Source: Echinarachnius parma (taxonomy: Eukaryota > Echinodermata > Echinoidea > Clypeasteroida > Echinarachniidae). Taken from it: 64,000 nucleotides of DNA. A model generated the notes under the pieces. The model did not search any database and had not been told where the DNA came from. It saw only the letters and a list, made by a program, of their open reading frames with translations. The stretch is taken from NCBI GenBank assembly GCA_037951105.1, contig JBAMJV010000904.1, positions 124,001 through 188,000 on the forward strand, in the 5' to 3' direction. Shown in pieces: positions 21,353-34,700 of the stretch; the stretch's first letter is position 1; every line of letters starts with the position of its first letter. The translations under genes were made by a program, and so were the position numbers.

Positions 21353-21753
21353 TTAAAGGGATGGTTCGGACGATTTCAAAATTAATGTACCAGAATCTAA
21401 AAAAATTACTCGTTGGTAATATATTTTTATCAAAAAAATATCCTATCAGGATGATTTATACTCTATTGTTTTGTGTCTGCAATTTTTGATATTCATCGTC
21501 TATTTTCTGTTCGCTTCCGATTTTTATCACGTGGTCGCGTGACGCGCCAGCCTCACTTTGCTTTGTATTGGCAGCAAAGTGAGGTATCGACGTCGGCAGA
21601 TTCGATCAAGAACTGTTACCTTATTTAGTCCCAAAGTGATTGTGAATGATCCAGTTGGTCTTTTTTCGTCGGGACAAAGGCAATATGTTGAACAAATATT
21701 GCTTCTTTGATTGGTACATTAAGTGCTGGAAATTGTCCGAACCCCTCCTTTAA
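21353..21753. mobile_element. TTAA-flanked MITE (AAAGGGATGGTTCGGAC)
   Basis: Left TTAAAGGGATGGTTCGGAC, right GTCCGAACCCCTCCTTTAA, with an internal inverted CCTCACTTTGCT/AGCAAAGTGAGG. No coding capacity. Confidence 0.7.
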
Positions 21754-21999
21754 GGCCCGGTCACATATCACCGGATAGCGTAAACGGATGCCCGACCGAG
21801 TGGAACATTTTCGATCCGTTCGTATGCGTTTCTTGTCCATTCTTTGTCAGACGATGTACAGTACGTTGTTTTATCCGCCGGAATGTTTTGCGCATCAGAC
21901 AATGGAGACGATTTTCACCACCGTATAATTTCATTTCGCAAATTTTCTATTCGTCGGGCATTCGTTTATGCTATCCGGCGATATGTGACCGGACCTTTA
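21751..21999. mobile_element. MITE with GGCCCGGTCACATATC termini
   Basis: TAAGGCCCGGTCACATATC at the left and GATATGTGACCGGACCTTTA at the right; abuts the previous MITE. Confidence 0.7.
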
Positions 22000-24258
22000 T
22001 AACAATGTAATTTGGCCAGTCTCTGCTCTGTACATTCTCTTTTACCTGTATATATAATGAGATGTCCAATATATCCAATATAACAAGGTTCTACTGTAGT
22101 ATTATTTAAGCCATTTATTACCTCGCTAGTTACTTAGCAAAGCATACCTTAATGTATAATATGAACCCAGTTATGTATTCACAGCATATGAGGTTCAAAA
22201 TATAAACTGGGTTATTGCATTATGATTTATGTACTCTGTGTTTAAAAAAAGTATAATTACATGCATTTTTTATTTAATCGCCCTCTAAACTTAAAACTTC
22301 ACTATCCCGTTAAATATTTAAAATAAAATCTTGCAGCGAATATCAGAAAAGTAATTGTTTCGGTTATGTGTAACGGTATCAAGTATAAATTATTGGCATA
22401 TCAAATACACCATTAATTAATATTTGCCTTTTGTACATCGTAATTAAATTTCCATATTAATTATAACTAATAAAGAACATGTAATGAGTTCTTACTACTT
22501 TCTAAATACATGTATTTAATGTTTTTGTACTTCAAGGTGAATAGGCCTATATGAGCTCATATTTTATTGTGCTATTAATAATAATGCTATTTTTACAAAA
22601 CAACGATTATTGTATTTTACGCAAAAAAAAGGAAAGAAATAAAATAAAACAAATTTGGTCACGATACGATCAAGTCTCAACTAACGAATTGCAAGACTGG
22701 AATATATGGAGCATTATTTTGTGTCGTATTAAAAAAGCCCTGTGAAGGTTCTTTTTTAATTTTCAGGGGAGGCCCTAATTATTAGTAATACTAATACACA
22801 CATGCACACACACACACATTATTGTTTTTATTATCATTTTTTTTAAATACATGCATGCTAGATTATACAATCGATTTAAAATTGTATTCCTTCACAAAAT
22901 ATACACCTTTTGAAAGAATGTGAATGTCATGTTCTATAATTCGTTTATTTTTCATACCAAAAATATATGCAATTTCACAAATTGTCTAAATACACAAGTT
23001 ACTGTTGAAGACATACAAATTTGATAGTTGACAAAACACAATTGTCAATGGAAACCAATGGGAATTACATACCTGCCAACATTTGAAAATAAAAAATCTT
23101 ACTCATGTGAGCGAAGCGCGCATCACGTGCGCGAAGCGCACATCACGAGCGCGAAGTCCTTTGCGGCCGGGGTCCAGCTCTAGGGTTCTAGATGCTCTCT
23201 TGTGCTATCTTAGCCTTATCATTTGACCACACTGAATGAGCAATACTTCAATGATAAAGACATATATGTCCTTTTTGATAAGAAAAAAGAAGAAGAAAAA
23301 AGAAAGAAAACAATTTGTACTAGTCCGATTTTTCACCCTTTTTGAGGAAAAAATCGGACGAAATACGGCAAAATCGGACTGGTTGGCAGGTATGGAATTA
23401 CATAGAATAAGAGGAAAAGGGTTTAAGGTGATCCCTAAACTTTGACAAATTCCACCAAAATTACTTGGAGCATTCACACTTCCCTTGTACCTTGTTTGTA
23501 GTTAAAGGATTTAGATTTTTCACATGTGACTGGATACAGCAAAACTCTGCACTTGTTGGTAATTCACGTTTTGAAGCAATGGGCATTTTAAGAGCACACA
23601 ATGTATGTAAAGTTAAAACTGTCATATCTTTGACAATTATTGTCATATGTTTTTGAACAAGGCATCGAATGAACGCGCTTTCTTATGGCTTGACCATTCA
23701 ATTGGCAGTAGGTGATAAAATCCTACATCAATTTCTCCCCTTTTCACTAGGTAAACCGTGTTCTTTTTCTACAAAACTATCACGCATCAGAATTTTACAA
23801 TGATATTGGTCTCAAATATCACTTTTGGAACCACCATTGTTGAATCTGCTGCTATGTCGGTGGTTACGTAACCCGCTTTTGTAAGTGCAAGGTCAGATGG
23901 CATTTCATATGGTACAGTTGGAAAACATGGCAGCCTCCAGTGTTCAGTCAAAACAGATAGCGGTTTAAAAAACATGGATTATTTTCATTATTAGTGATAC
24001 CCAGGAGGAAATACATGTAAATGTAAATGACTAGAAGTGACAGGAATAATGCATGAATAATGCAAATTGGCAACTCCTAATTTTGTCCGCTACCTTTATG
24101 ACATAAAAACAGGTGGAAAATATTTGGTTATACAAAATTTAAGACAAATATGAAGTATTATTGCTGCGAAGTTGCCATTTGTACGCCGTAATCTGTTTTG
24201 AAAATATGACATTGTGGTGCCAATTTAAGGATTTTCCTAAATTATAGTGATCTGCGCA
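22000..24258. other. repeat-poor AT-rich intergenic stretch
   Basis: Contains one terminus of the 8,338 MITE family (22,240-22,316), one end of the 14,911 MITE family (23,522-23,590), a short CA run near 22,800, and inverted CGAAGCGC blocks near 23,110-23,160. No coding sequence can be supported. Confidence 0.5.
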
Positions 24259-24644
24259 TTAAAGGGATCTAGTAACTTTGTTGACATGTGCAAAAAGTGA
24301 TGAATGGTTGATGCAATGTATATTATTGTTATCTCATATGTCCACAGGGTAGTGTGTGAAAATTTCAAGTCAAATGGATATTGCATGGCCAAGTAATGAG
24401 CGAAAATGCAAAGTGATATTCAATAACTCACTGCACTCACTTTGTACACAGAAGAAAAACTCGCACAGAGTTTTTCTTATCTGAATACTTCGATCGTACA
24501 TATCTTTGTAACGAAAAGGAAATTTGAAAAACCGAAACCTGTCCCATTATTTTATTGTTAATACGAATACAACAAGGTATGAGGGAACCGCTAGAATGAC
24601 AAATTTATTTTGAGGATTTGGACAATGTTACTAAGTCCCTTTAA
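24259..24644. mobile_element. AAAGGGATCTAGTAAC MITE, copy 3
   Basis: TTAAAGGGATCTAGTAAC to ACTAAGTCCCTTTAA, with the family's inner AACAAGGTATGAG. Confidence 0.75.
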
Positions 24645-24654
24645 TAAAAATCAT

Positions 24655-24795
24655 TACAAAATAAGGCTCTAAAATTAGAGAAAAATTACTTTCTCCTTGT
24701 ACACTTCATATAACTTGTTATCTTCTTGCTCAAATGTAGGACTACCAAACCACAAATATGTGGGCCATCGTCCTTGATCGGATAAGGAAGTTCCA
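24655..24795. repeat. dispersed repeat, copy 2
   Basis: About 140 bp similar to 5,165-5,310. A SINE tail (TTTATATAGCGCTTT) follows at 24,825-24,848. Confidence 0.6.
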
Positions 24796-24953
24796 CTGTA
24801 TATCATGAAATTAAACAATAATAACCTCATTTATATAGCGCTTTTTGCAAAAATTAATACCAAACATCTATTATAAAATATATATATATAATTACATCAT
24901 AATCAGCATGAAGATGCTATATGTACATGTCTGTCAAAAATCCTAATTAATTC

Positions 24954-25257
24954 TCATGTGGTTTCACCTATACTTAAGTTTCCAACCCCACCTGTAACTT
25001 CTAGAGTTTCTTTGTTATCTACAGGGGTATCATCTTCACCCTTCGAGTTCACCCCTTTGGTATTTTGTTCCCCCCTTTTGGCCCTCCACTTGGTCAGTGA
25101 CTTGTCGAGTCGCTTGACAAAGAGGTCCACATCTTCCGTTGTCATGCCGACCGCAGCTGCGGCGGTGAGATAGGCGCAGGGGTAACGGTCCGTGTGCGAT
25201 CCGAAACCGACAAAAGTATGACCGTTGATCTCTTTGGTTGTTCCTTGCGGGACCACC
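24954..25257 (-). CDS. SEPSECS: SEPSECS exon 6 (stop)
   Basis: Acceptor TTACAG in phase 2; residues 404-504. Conserved up to [13 protein letters not shown]; the remaining ~40 residues are hydrophilic. Stop TGA at 24,956-24,954. Confidence 0.95.
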
Positions 25258-28200
25258 CTGTAAGGCAAAAAAATTCAGAATAATAATATATGGTAATGGT
25301 AATGATGATGTTGATGATGGTGGTGGCAGCACTGGCAGGTGATGAGGATGATGAAGGTGTTGATAATAGTGAAAATGATGGTGGTGGTGATGATGATGAT
25401 GGTGGCAATGGTGATGTACATGTAGGTGATGAAAGTGATGACGATGGTGACATTGGAGGTGATCATGGTGATGATAATGGTGGTGATATGACGATTATGG
25501 TGGTGGTGAAGTTGGTGGTGGCAGTGATGACGATGGTGATGTTTGAGGTGATCGTGGTGGTGGTGGTAGTAGTGGCGGTGATGGTGATGGTGATAGTGAT
25601 GATGATGATGATGAATTATATTTTGGTAGGACTTTGCCAATATGAGGCCTTGATGGTTTACCTTGCACCAGACACACAGCGTGTAAACAGCATGGACCCC
25701 AGCTCCGTCAGTGCCTTCCCATCATCCCCGGCTGCCGTTGTTAGCGTCATCGCCATGGAGATGGGGTTGTGTGGCGTGTTCAAGACTCTCTCCCCATGCT
25801 TCGTGGCAACTTTGCTCAGCTCCGTATTGAGGTATTTTGTAAGCTCCTTTCTCTCCTGAATAATAATAATAACAAAATACAGAGTATGAACATTTCAAAC
25901 TACTTGTCATCATCGTCATGGAGATTGGGTTTGGCGTGTGCAAAACCCTCTCCCCATGCTTAGTGGCAACTTTGCTCAGCTCCGTTTTGAGGTATTTTGT
26001 AAGCTTCTTTCTCTCCTGAATAATAATCACAAACAAAATACAGAGTATGAAAATTTAGAACTTATTGTCATCATCGCCATGGAGATTGGGTTGTGTGGCG
26101 TGTGCAAGACTCTCTCCCCATGCTGCGTGGCAATTTTGCGCAGCTCCATATTGAGGTCCTTTCCTTCCTGGAAAAATAATTATAAGAAAAATACAGAAGA
26201 GTATTCAAATTTAGAACTTCTTGTCATCATCGTCATGGAGATGGGGTTGTCTAGGGTGTGTAAGCCTCTCTCCCAATGCTGCGTGGCAATTTTGCGCAGC
26301 TCCATATTGAGGTATTTTGTAAGCTCCTTTCTTTCCTGAATAATAATAAATTAAAAAAATTACAGAGTATGAAAATTTATAACTTCTTGTCATCATCGTT
26401 TGTTTGTTAATGAATTGTAAGTTTTAATTATTTTATTTTGGCTTAAATACGCTTCTATTTCTCTCTCTTTTTCATTTATGCGCACTGAGACTTAATTGTA
26501 AGATTGCGCTTTATAAGAAAGGATTATTATTATTATCGTCATCATGGAGATTGGGTTGTGTGGAGTGTGGAGTACATTTGTAATACTTCTCTCCTGAAAA
26601 ATAATACAAAAAAAACAGATAAGTACCGTACTAGATTGATCATTTAGAACTTAAATTTTGGTATTGCCTTGTTGGTTCCCTTCATTCATTATTACTAGCA
26701 AATTACCCGTCACCAGATCTTTGAGTAAGATAATGTTGTATGTTGTATTTTTGTATTTCGTTATTTTTTGTATCTGTCCTGTAAAAAATTGGTCAATTAA
26801 TGGAATCTCTGTTTGAATGGTTATGATATGATTTAATCAGTGTATAATGAAAAATACAATCTCATATTCACAGGCATATGCGTACACAGGGGGGGGGGGG
26901 GGGTTAGAGTTCAAATTCCACTTTGATGAAAAAGGGGTGTTTTGGAGGGTTCCCCCCCCCTCAAAAACATATTCACGGACACCATGAACCCTCCTCACAA
27001 ATTCTTCACCGACACCCCCGCCCCCATCTTCACCAGTACCCCCTCTCGAAAAAATCTTCATCGACACCCCCCTCGCGTAGAAAAATATTCACCGACAACC
27101 CCCCCCCCGCCCCCCGAAAATTCTTCTCATACACCCCCACCACCCCCCTTCGAAAGAATCTTCACTGGTACCCCCTCTCGATAAAATCTTTACTGGCACC
27201 CCCCTCGAAAAATTCTTCACCGACAACCAGCCCCCTCGAAAAATCTTCACAGAAACCGCCCCCCCCTTTCAAGATTCTTCACCAACACCCCCCCCCCCCC
27301 CCCACCCCAGTGGTGATTCAATCTCATATTCACAGGCATATGCGTACCCGGGAGGGGGGGGGGGGGTGTGGTTCATATCCCCCTTTGATGAAAAAGGGTT
27401 GTTTTGGGGGGCTCAACCCCCCCCCCTCAAAAAATATTCACGGACACCCACCCCCCTTACAAATTCTTCACCGACACTCTCCCTCGAAAATTCTTCACCG
27501 ACAACCCCCCCCCCCCTTCGAAAAATCTTCACCGACAACCCCCCCTCCCCACTCGAAATACTTGACCGACACCCGACCCCTCAAAAATGTTGGTTGAGGA
27601 AATAACCACCCCCCCCCCCCTCAAAAAATATTCACGGACACCCATTCCCTTAACAAATTCTTCACCGACACCGAAAGAATCTTCACTGGTACCCCCTCTC
27701 GAAAAAATCTTCACTGACACCCCCCTCGAAAAAATCCCCCACCCCCCTTCGAGATTCTTCACCAACATCCCTCCCCCCCTTCGAAAGAGTCTTCACCGGT
27801 ACCCCCTCTTGAAAAAATTGTCATCGACACCCCCCTCGAAAATTCTTCACCGCCCCCCCACCCCCCTATGAAAATTCTTCACAGACACCCCCTCGAATTA
27901 CTTGACCGACACCTCCCTTGAAATACTTGGCCGACACCCAGCCCCTGGCAAATTTTGGTTGACGCAATAACCCCCCCCCCCCCTCCCCCCTTGTAAAAAC
28001 CCTAGGTATGCCGCCAGCGATCACATGTCAAACAATAAACAGTATTAATTAAATCGTTTTCAAGTAGATCAATAACCCAATTCCTTGCTCTTCTGTTTAC
28101 ACATTATTTACAAAAAGCACACATTTTTTATACTTGAGTACAACAAAGTATGCACTTCGAGTAAACATTTACAATTTAATAGCCTTTATTCAGAAAATTA

Positions 28201-28724
28201 AACCAGTGAAAGAGAGAAAACTATTTTGGTAGCCGTATACCCTGTTTTGCCAATTTTGTGAATATCGTGTTGAAAATGTGAACAAAAATCACCGATCATT
28301 CAGTCATGCATATACGGACATGTACAATCACACGAATGTGTGTACAATGTAGTAGATTGTGCGTTGACAATGCACAGATGCCGGACTACAATATTCCGCT
28401 ACTTTGTATATAGTCTATGCAAATTCCCCTCCAGACGGTCGCTTTCGCTTTTGGAATGTACTGTTAATGTATAATTCCGCCACAGAACCTGGCTGTACCC
28501 AGCATGTCTGTACGCAGTACTATATACCAATGCAAAACAGATCCCATCCCTCCCGTTTAGTGGACCAGCGAAATTCTTAAAATATATCGCGAAATATAGT
28601 TAAAAAGGATCTCGCACAGCTTGCGTACAAACGTCAGATCCATCGCCCAGCTAAAAATATACGTGAAAACTACCGTGATGGACAGCAACACACGGACACC
28701 AACCCCGTCCTCTTACTATAATAT

Positions 28725-28758
<34 letters not shown>

Positions 28759-31700
28759 GGGGAGCCAGTAAACCTTCAAATATGTACAATTCGCGTTGAC
28801 AAAAATAAATTTCACTCAGTTTTATATATTACCTTGATTTAATTAGAAATTACATTCCTACAATTTTGATATACTCAGTTGATATTACTTTGACTTAATT
28901 TACAAATTACATTCCTTCAATTATTACATACTCATGTTGATATTTAATAACTTTGCCTAATTAATTTACAAATTACATTCCTTCAACTTTAATTCTAAAT
29001 AGTTATCCAGTATGAGAACATAACATTTTACTCTCATGTGTGTTCTTATCATATGATACCTTGATAAGCCAAGGTAATAATGCTCCGAGCGCTTTGAGAC
29101 TTAACTGTAATAATTAAAGCGCTATATAAAATGGACAATTATTATTATTATTATACCCTATTAAACTCGTCAAACACTGCATGTGTCTATGCACCTAAGT
29201 TACATGTACTACATGCACATATTAAACTTAACATCCACACATCATGTCAAATACAATTCAATGTGTGCTGATGTCACTATAACTACTATAGGTTTGAGCC
29301 TGACTTTTAGAAAAGGGATACGATTCCCAGTTCAGTTAGAATGCAAACAAACAAGCCCATCATAACATGGTACCAGCAACAAGATTTTATGTTGTGGAAT
29401 TAAACTCATCTATCGATCATAATGTTATGTAGGATGCCGAATGGTTTAATTGCGTGCATGGTCATAAAAAACACAACATTGTTTATCCGTAACTCAACTC
29501 TGACGTTAAAGGAACGGCGGAAATATACATCATCAATGATCTTAATCAAGTAGAGAACTGTCGTGGTACAGACAGATCAAGAAGGAACGTACATCAAACA
29601 AATCTATATATCCGCATTCAAAATGATCTGCACTGTGCATATTACTTGAACCCAAGGCATTGCCATAGTGGAACAGCTGAAATATGCACCATCAATGATC
29701 TTAATCAAGTAGAGAACTGTCGTGGTCCAGACAGATCAAGAGGGAACATCACACAAATCTATCCGCATTAAACATGATCTGCACTCGGCATATTACTTGA
29801 ACCCAAGGCGTTGCCATGGAACAGCTGAAATATGCACCATCAATGATCTTAATCAAGTAGAGAACTGTCGTGGTCCAGATAGATCAAGAGGGAACATCAA
29901 ACAAATCTATCCGCATTAAACATGATCTGCACTCGGCATATTACTTGAAACTAATTCGTTGCTGAGAAATAGTGGTGCACACTGTCAAGAGATCACCAAA
30001 CAACTGACAACCTGGAATTTGCAAAAAAACAAACTGTTATGGCTCTGGTTTTTTTAAAGGTGCCAAAAGGCTTAATGGCACTTTGAGGGCCTGTATTTTT
30101 AAAAACATATTGAACTGAAAACTTATTTTTGTATTTTCTTATAGTATCCACCTAGATTGATCTCCCATACCTTAACGAAAATATTTGGACTTCCCTTTAT
30201 ATAGGTCAGATAACCCTAAAGGGCCAATTGTTAACGGAAATTTGTCAACCAAAAATGGGTTCAATTATGTTCAGGTATAAAAAAACACTAACAGATTTTT
30301 TTGTTTTTTTATTTGTTGATAATTATGAACGAGTGTGAGTTAAACTTTCAGAAAATTAACGGCGCTTAATATGTAAAGTAATATTTTGACAGTACAATGC
30401 CATCAAAATTGGTGTTTCGGACGTTACATCCTCCGTTAACAATTTAACCCCTCATTACCCCTACCAGTATCATAATTTAGTGAAATGATATCAGTATGAA
30501 AATTGAACTAACAGTTTCCTCATCATTTTGCCTAAAAGGGAAATGACTGATTTCTTAAGCCAGCGATTAATAAAAAAAAAAACATGAAATGCACACATGC
30601 TCTCATTTTCCGTTAACAATTTTGTAACGTCCGAAACAATATTTCTTTAGAAATAATTTTTAAAAGGGGGATAACACAAACAATTATTTATCTCAGTTTT
30701 GAAGAGACTTGATGTACCTTGCCATCACAGAAAAAAAAAATGCAATAACTTATTGTATTATGATTATATCTTTAAAGTTAACTTTCCGTTAACATTTGTA
30801 ACATCCGAAACAAATGTAACGTCCGAAACCAAAAATGTAACTTATAAGCTCATAAGTCACAGGAAAGGGCACATTATATTAATCAATCATCATAATATAA
30901 AATAGTATTCATTTTGAAACAAATTTACACATGAATTGGGTAATTAATTGCCAAAACAAATGTTTGAGATCAACCAATGTAAACAAATGTGTTTTGGACG
31001 TTACATGGGGTAATTGTTAACACAAAATTGATATTTTAGTGCATTTATTTTCAAAATGATAATATATGGTTATTATTATTCATTTAGATCATGTAAATGA
31101 AACATAATCATCAAAATACATGATGCTTTAATAACATTTAGATGCTTAGTCTGCCCCAAATCCACATTTTCACCAATTTTTCATCGATTTTTCTCAGCTA
31201 ATTTGTAACCACTAAAGATTTACAAGACACTTGATATAGAGAATGATATGACTAATCTACTTGGAACAATAACCTTTCTTTTGTGGAACTGAAACACTAC
31301 CTGCTGCAACAACTCCTGTATTTTGTTTACCATTTACAGAATATTTTGTATGGTATTGTGAGCTCGTTTCGGACGTTACAAAATGGTGTTAACACACATT
31401 TTGATTGCACAAAAAATTCAATTTGGAACATTAAAAAAAGTATTATCTACATTTTTCATGATCTATATGCTTCCTGCTCCAAGCAAAAGTGTTTTGAAAA
31501 ATAAATTATCAGTTATTTGTCTCTGGGAAGGAACTTTTATTTATAAAATGTGAGGAATTGCTATTTTTGCCCCATAATTGTTCATGTTGTAAAGTACACA
31601 CAGAACTACATTTATTTTGGAACATTTAAAAAAGTATTATCTACATTTTTCATGATCTATATGCTTCCTGCTCCAAGCAAAAGTGTTTTGAAAAATAAAA

Positions 31701-34700
31701 TATCAGTTATTTGTCTCTGGGATGGAACTTTTATTTATAAAATGTGAGGAATTGCTATTTTTGCCCCATAATTGTTCATTTGGAACATTTAAAAAAGTAT
31801 TATCTACATTTTTCATGATCTATATGCTTCCTGCTCCAAGCAAAAGTGTTTTGAAAAATAAATTATCAGTTATTTGTCTCTGGGAAGGAACTTTTATTTA
31901 TAAAATGTGAGGAATTGCTATTTTTGCCCCATAATTGTTCATGTTGTAAAGTACACACAGAACTACATTTATACTGATTTTGTTTTTTTGTATCACATCA
32001 AATGCATTATTAGGTTTATTGCCTTTATAATGTTCTATAAGAAACAAATGTTAAGTCTCTGTTTCATTATTCATTTAGTGGAAATATAGACATTTTCATT
32101 AACAGAGCCTTTTAGTGGTATACAAAAGTACAGTATAACTATGCTAAATTTACTCAAAGTTGCAAAACATGTTTTTTCATATACTTATTAAAACTTGATA
32201 AGAAAATAATCTGCGTTGATCCACATGTTTTACTGACACTAATTAAAATGTTTTAATCATTTGTATTAAAAAAATCCACATGTTAAAACAAAAAGTTAGT
32301 TTTGAAATACTATATGGCATATGCCATATAAACTATAGGTACAGTACATGTACACCAAGATAATTCCTTATCTTATTCTTAAGGCAATTTCCAGAACATT
32401 ACTGGTTTATGATCAATTACATTTTTGCGCAAGTCAGCTATGTTTGAAAAATGTAACCATATCTGCTGGAACAAATATATTTTCTTGACCATAACCTTAT
32501 GTGGTACATACAAGTGTACTGTACATGTGCCATTATAACTTGAATTTGAGGTTTTGCTAATATCATATTGATCAGTAATGCATTTATGACAGTTATTCTA
32601 ATTTTCGATAATAGTTTGATAATAGTTTGATAAAATTAGTTTGAGCTTCATGTTTTATCAAAATAAGAAAATGGAAAATTCAAATCATATACAATGTATG
32701 TCATTGTACAATTTACATATACTTTTATCTTTTGTAAAATGATGAAGGAAACTCTGGAAAGTCACATCGATCATCCTTTGACTGTATATTAATAACAGTT
32801 TCTAATTGCATGTAATATTTGTACAAAATCTTGGATTTTGTCTATCAATATGGACTTCATTCACTATCCCTTTCGTTGGGAGTTCAATTAATGCACATAT
32901 TTATGGGTTTTGCTTGCAAAATCATGCAAACAAAGCGAGTTAAGATATGTTTTGAAGTGATGTTAACACCATGTAACGTCCGAAACAAAATAGGGTATGT
33001 CATAACATAATGCAACTTTACTACAATAAATTACAGATCACAATTCTCAAATTGTAGTTATTGTAGTACTAGGTACACAGTACTTCATAATTTCACTAAA
33101 ACCCTTAAAATTGTCTCTACTTTGGAGATCTGAACATATAATTATATATAAATCAAGTTTACATGTACTGTACTGTACTATAATGTCTATGGTTGATAGA
33201 AGACCCCTTTCTGTGCTATGAAGTTAATTTGACCATTTCAAAGAAGAATTTGGATAGATTTACATCTAAACATATATTTTCTGTATTTAAATATTCCAAA
33301 ATAGCAAAGATTTAAACCACAACTGGTCATAGAAGTGTAAAAAAAGGGTAAATGTTAACAATGTGTAACGTCCGAAACACATACAAGAATCAAATTTGAA
33401 TTTTGTTTGCAAGTGTCTTGCTCCAATTTTATATCATGTAAATATGTCCTATCATGTATTGTTTCCATACAATAAGTTTGAACCAACAACAGTAAAAAAA
33501 ATTTGCATTACAAAAACTTCAAATTGCAAAATTCAAATTTTAAGGCTATTTTTCACTTTAAAATGACCTAAACACTAAAATTTAAGAAACAGAAGCCCCG
33601 AAAATGGCACACATGATGTCAGAAGCCCACTTTAATTATTTGTATTATTTGTAATGCCATTTGGAATAGTAGGATTTTAGTATGGCAATGTGAAAATATA
33701 TCATATTTTTCTTTTAAATATAGGAAATCCTAAATGTCCATAGATATTTCGCAGAATTGGGGATAGATTAAGCCCAGATATTTATATTTCACGAAAATAT
33801 AAGTTGTGTCAATGTTAAAAAAACATGTTTGAAGTTAGTTCACTTAATTTCAATTTTGACCATGTTGGTTGACACATTTGGCATCTTTAAAAAAACCAGT
33901 GCCTTATACAAAATACTGAGGGTGGACCATACCTAACTTTGACATCATGTCGGCTCTAGTGGAGGCAGGGAATTTCTGTACATCACAGAGTTACAAGATG
34001 TATTACACCACCCAAACCGATTTGAGGGGAGTGATGCTTTTTGCTTGGATCGCTGGTTTCATAGCAACGGGAGCCACAAATGCTTTCATCCTCTACATCC
34101 TCCCTAGAATCCCCCACATCTTTGGGGCAAACAGCCGGCTGTGTCTGTTGAGTCTGACCTTGAACGACCTTCTCGGCGGGCTGGTATATTTTGGAATTCG
34201 CTTCATCAGCGATATAGATCACGGTCTGCTAAGTACTGAAGAATCGTCTAAGGTGCGTGGCTTGCTCAACGGCCTGCACGATATTCATCTCCCAGGCGAA
34301 CTTCATCCTGCTAATCATCACTGTGGACAGATTTACGGCGATTACTCGCCCTCTGCACTATCCGACTCTACTTCCCGCCAAGCGGATGAAGGTCCCCCTC
34401 ATCTCCAGCTTCGTGATTGGTTTCTTCTTGGCGCTCGGTCGTTCTTTAGAGGCATATCCCGCCAACGGTTGCGACCTGGAGCCGGGCCTGTGCATTTACT
34501 ACAAGGAACCCTTCACAGCGTTGCATCTCATTCCAGTCTTCATCTGTGGAACGATCATGCTCTGTTTGAACATCAGGATTTTGAGGGTTGCTAAGCGACG
34601 CCAAAGCCAAACGGTGCAAATGCGATTACAACACGATGATGAACACTCGCCACCACCTCATCGACGCAAAAAGAGGATGGAGAAGGCTTCAGTCACGGTG

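Larger units (their letters stand above)
30414..33378. promoter_or_regulatory. eight dispersed copies of GTAACGTCCGAAAC
   Basis: The 14-mer is exact on plus at 30,624, 30,816, 32,973 and 33,365 and on minus at 30,414 and 31,366; one-mismatch copies are at 30,798 (plus) and 30,991 (minus). Most have GTTAAC a few bases from the GTAAC end with variable spacing. The flanks are otherwise unrelated. All lie in SEPSECS intron 4, upstream of the GPCR gene at 33,947. The function is unknown; binding sites or remnants of a small mobile repeat are both possible. Confidence 0.6.

Noticed and set aside
25275-25859. Frames of 120-190 codons over the GAT-rich tract
   Set aside because: Low-complexity trinucleotide repeat; the only real coding sequence here is SEPSECS exon 5 on the minus strand.
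26923-27871. A ~224-codon Pro-rich frame and neighbours
   Set aside because: Product of the C-rich minisatellite; no start context, no domain and no conservation of frame between units.
30699-32089. Frames of 60-73 codons around 30.7 and 31.3-32.1 kb
   Set aside because: They lie in AT-rich intron sequence or in the three-copy tandem array and show no conserved start or domain.
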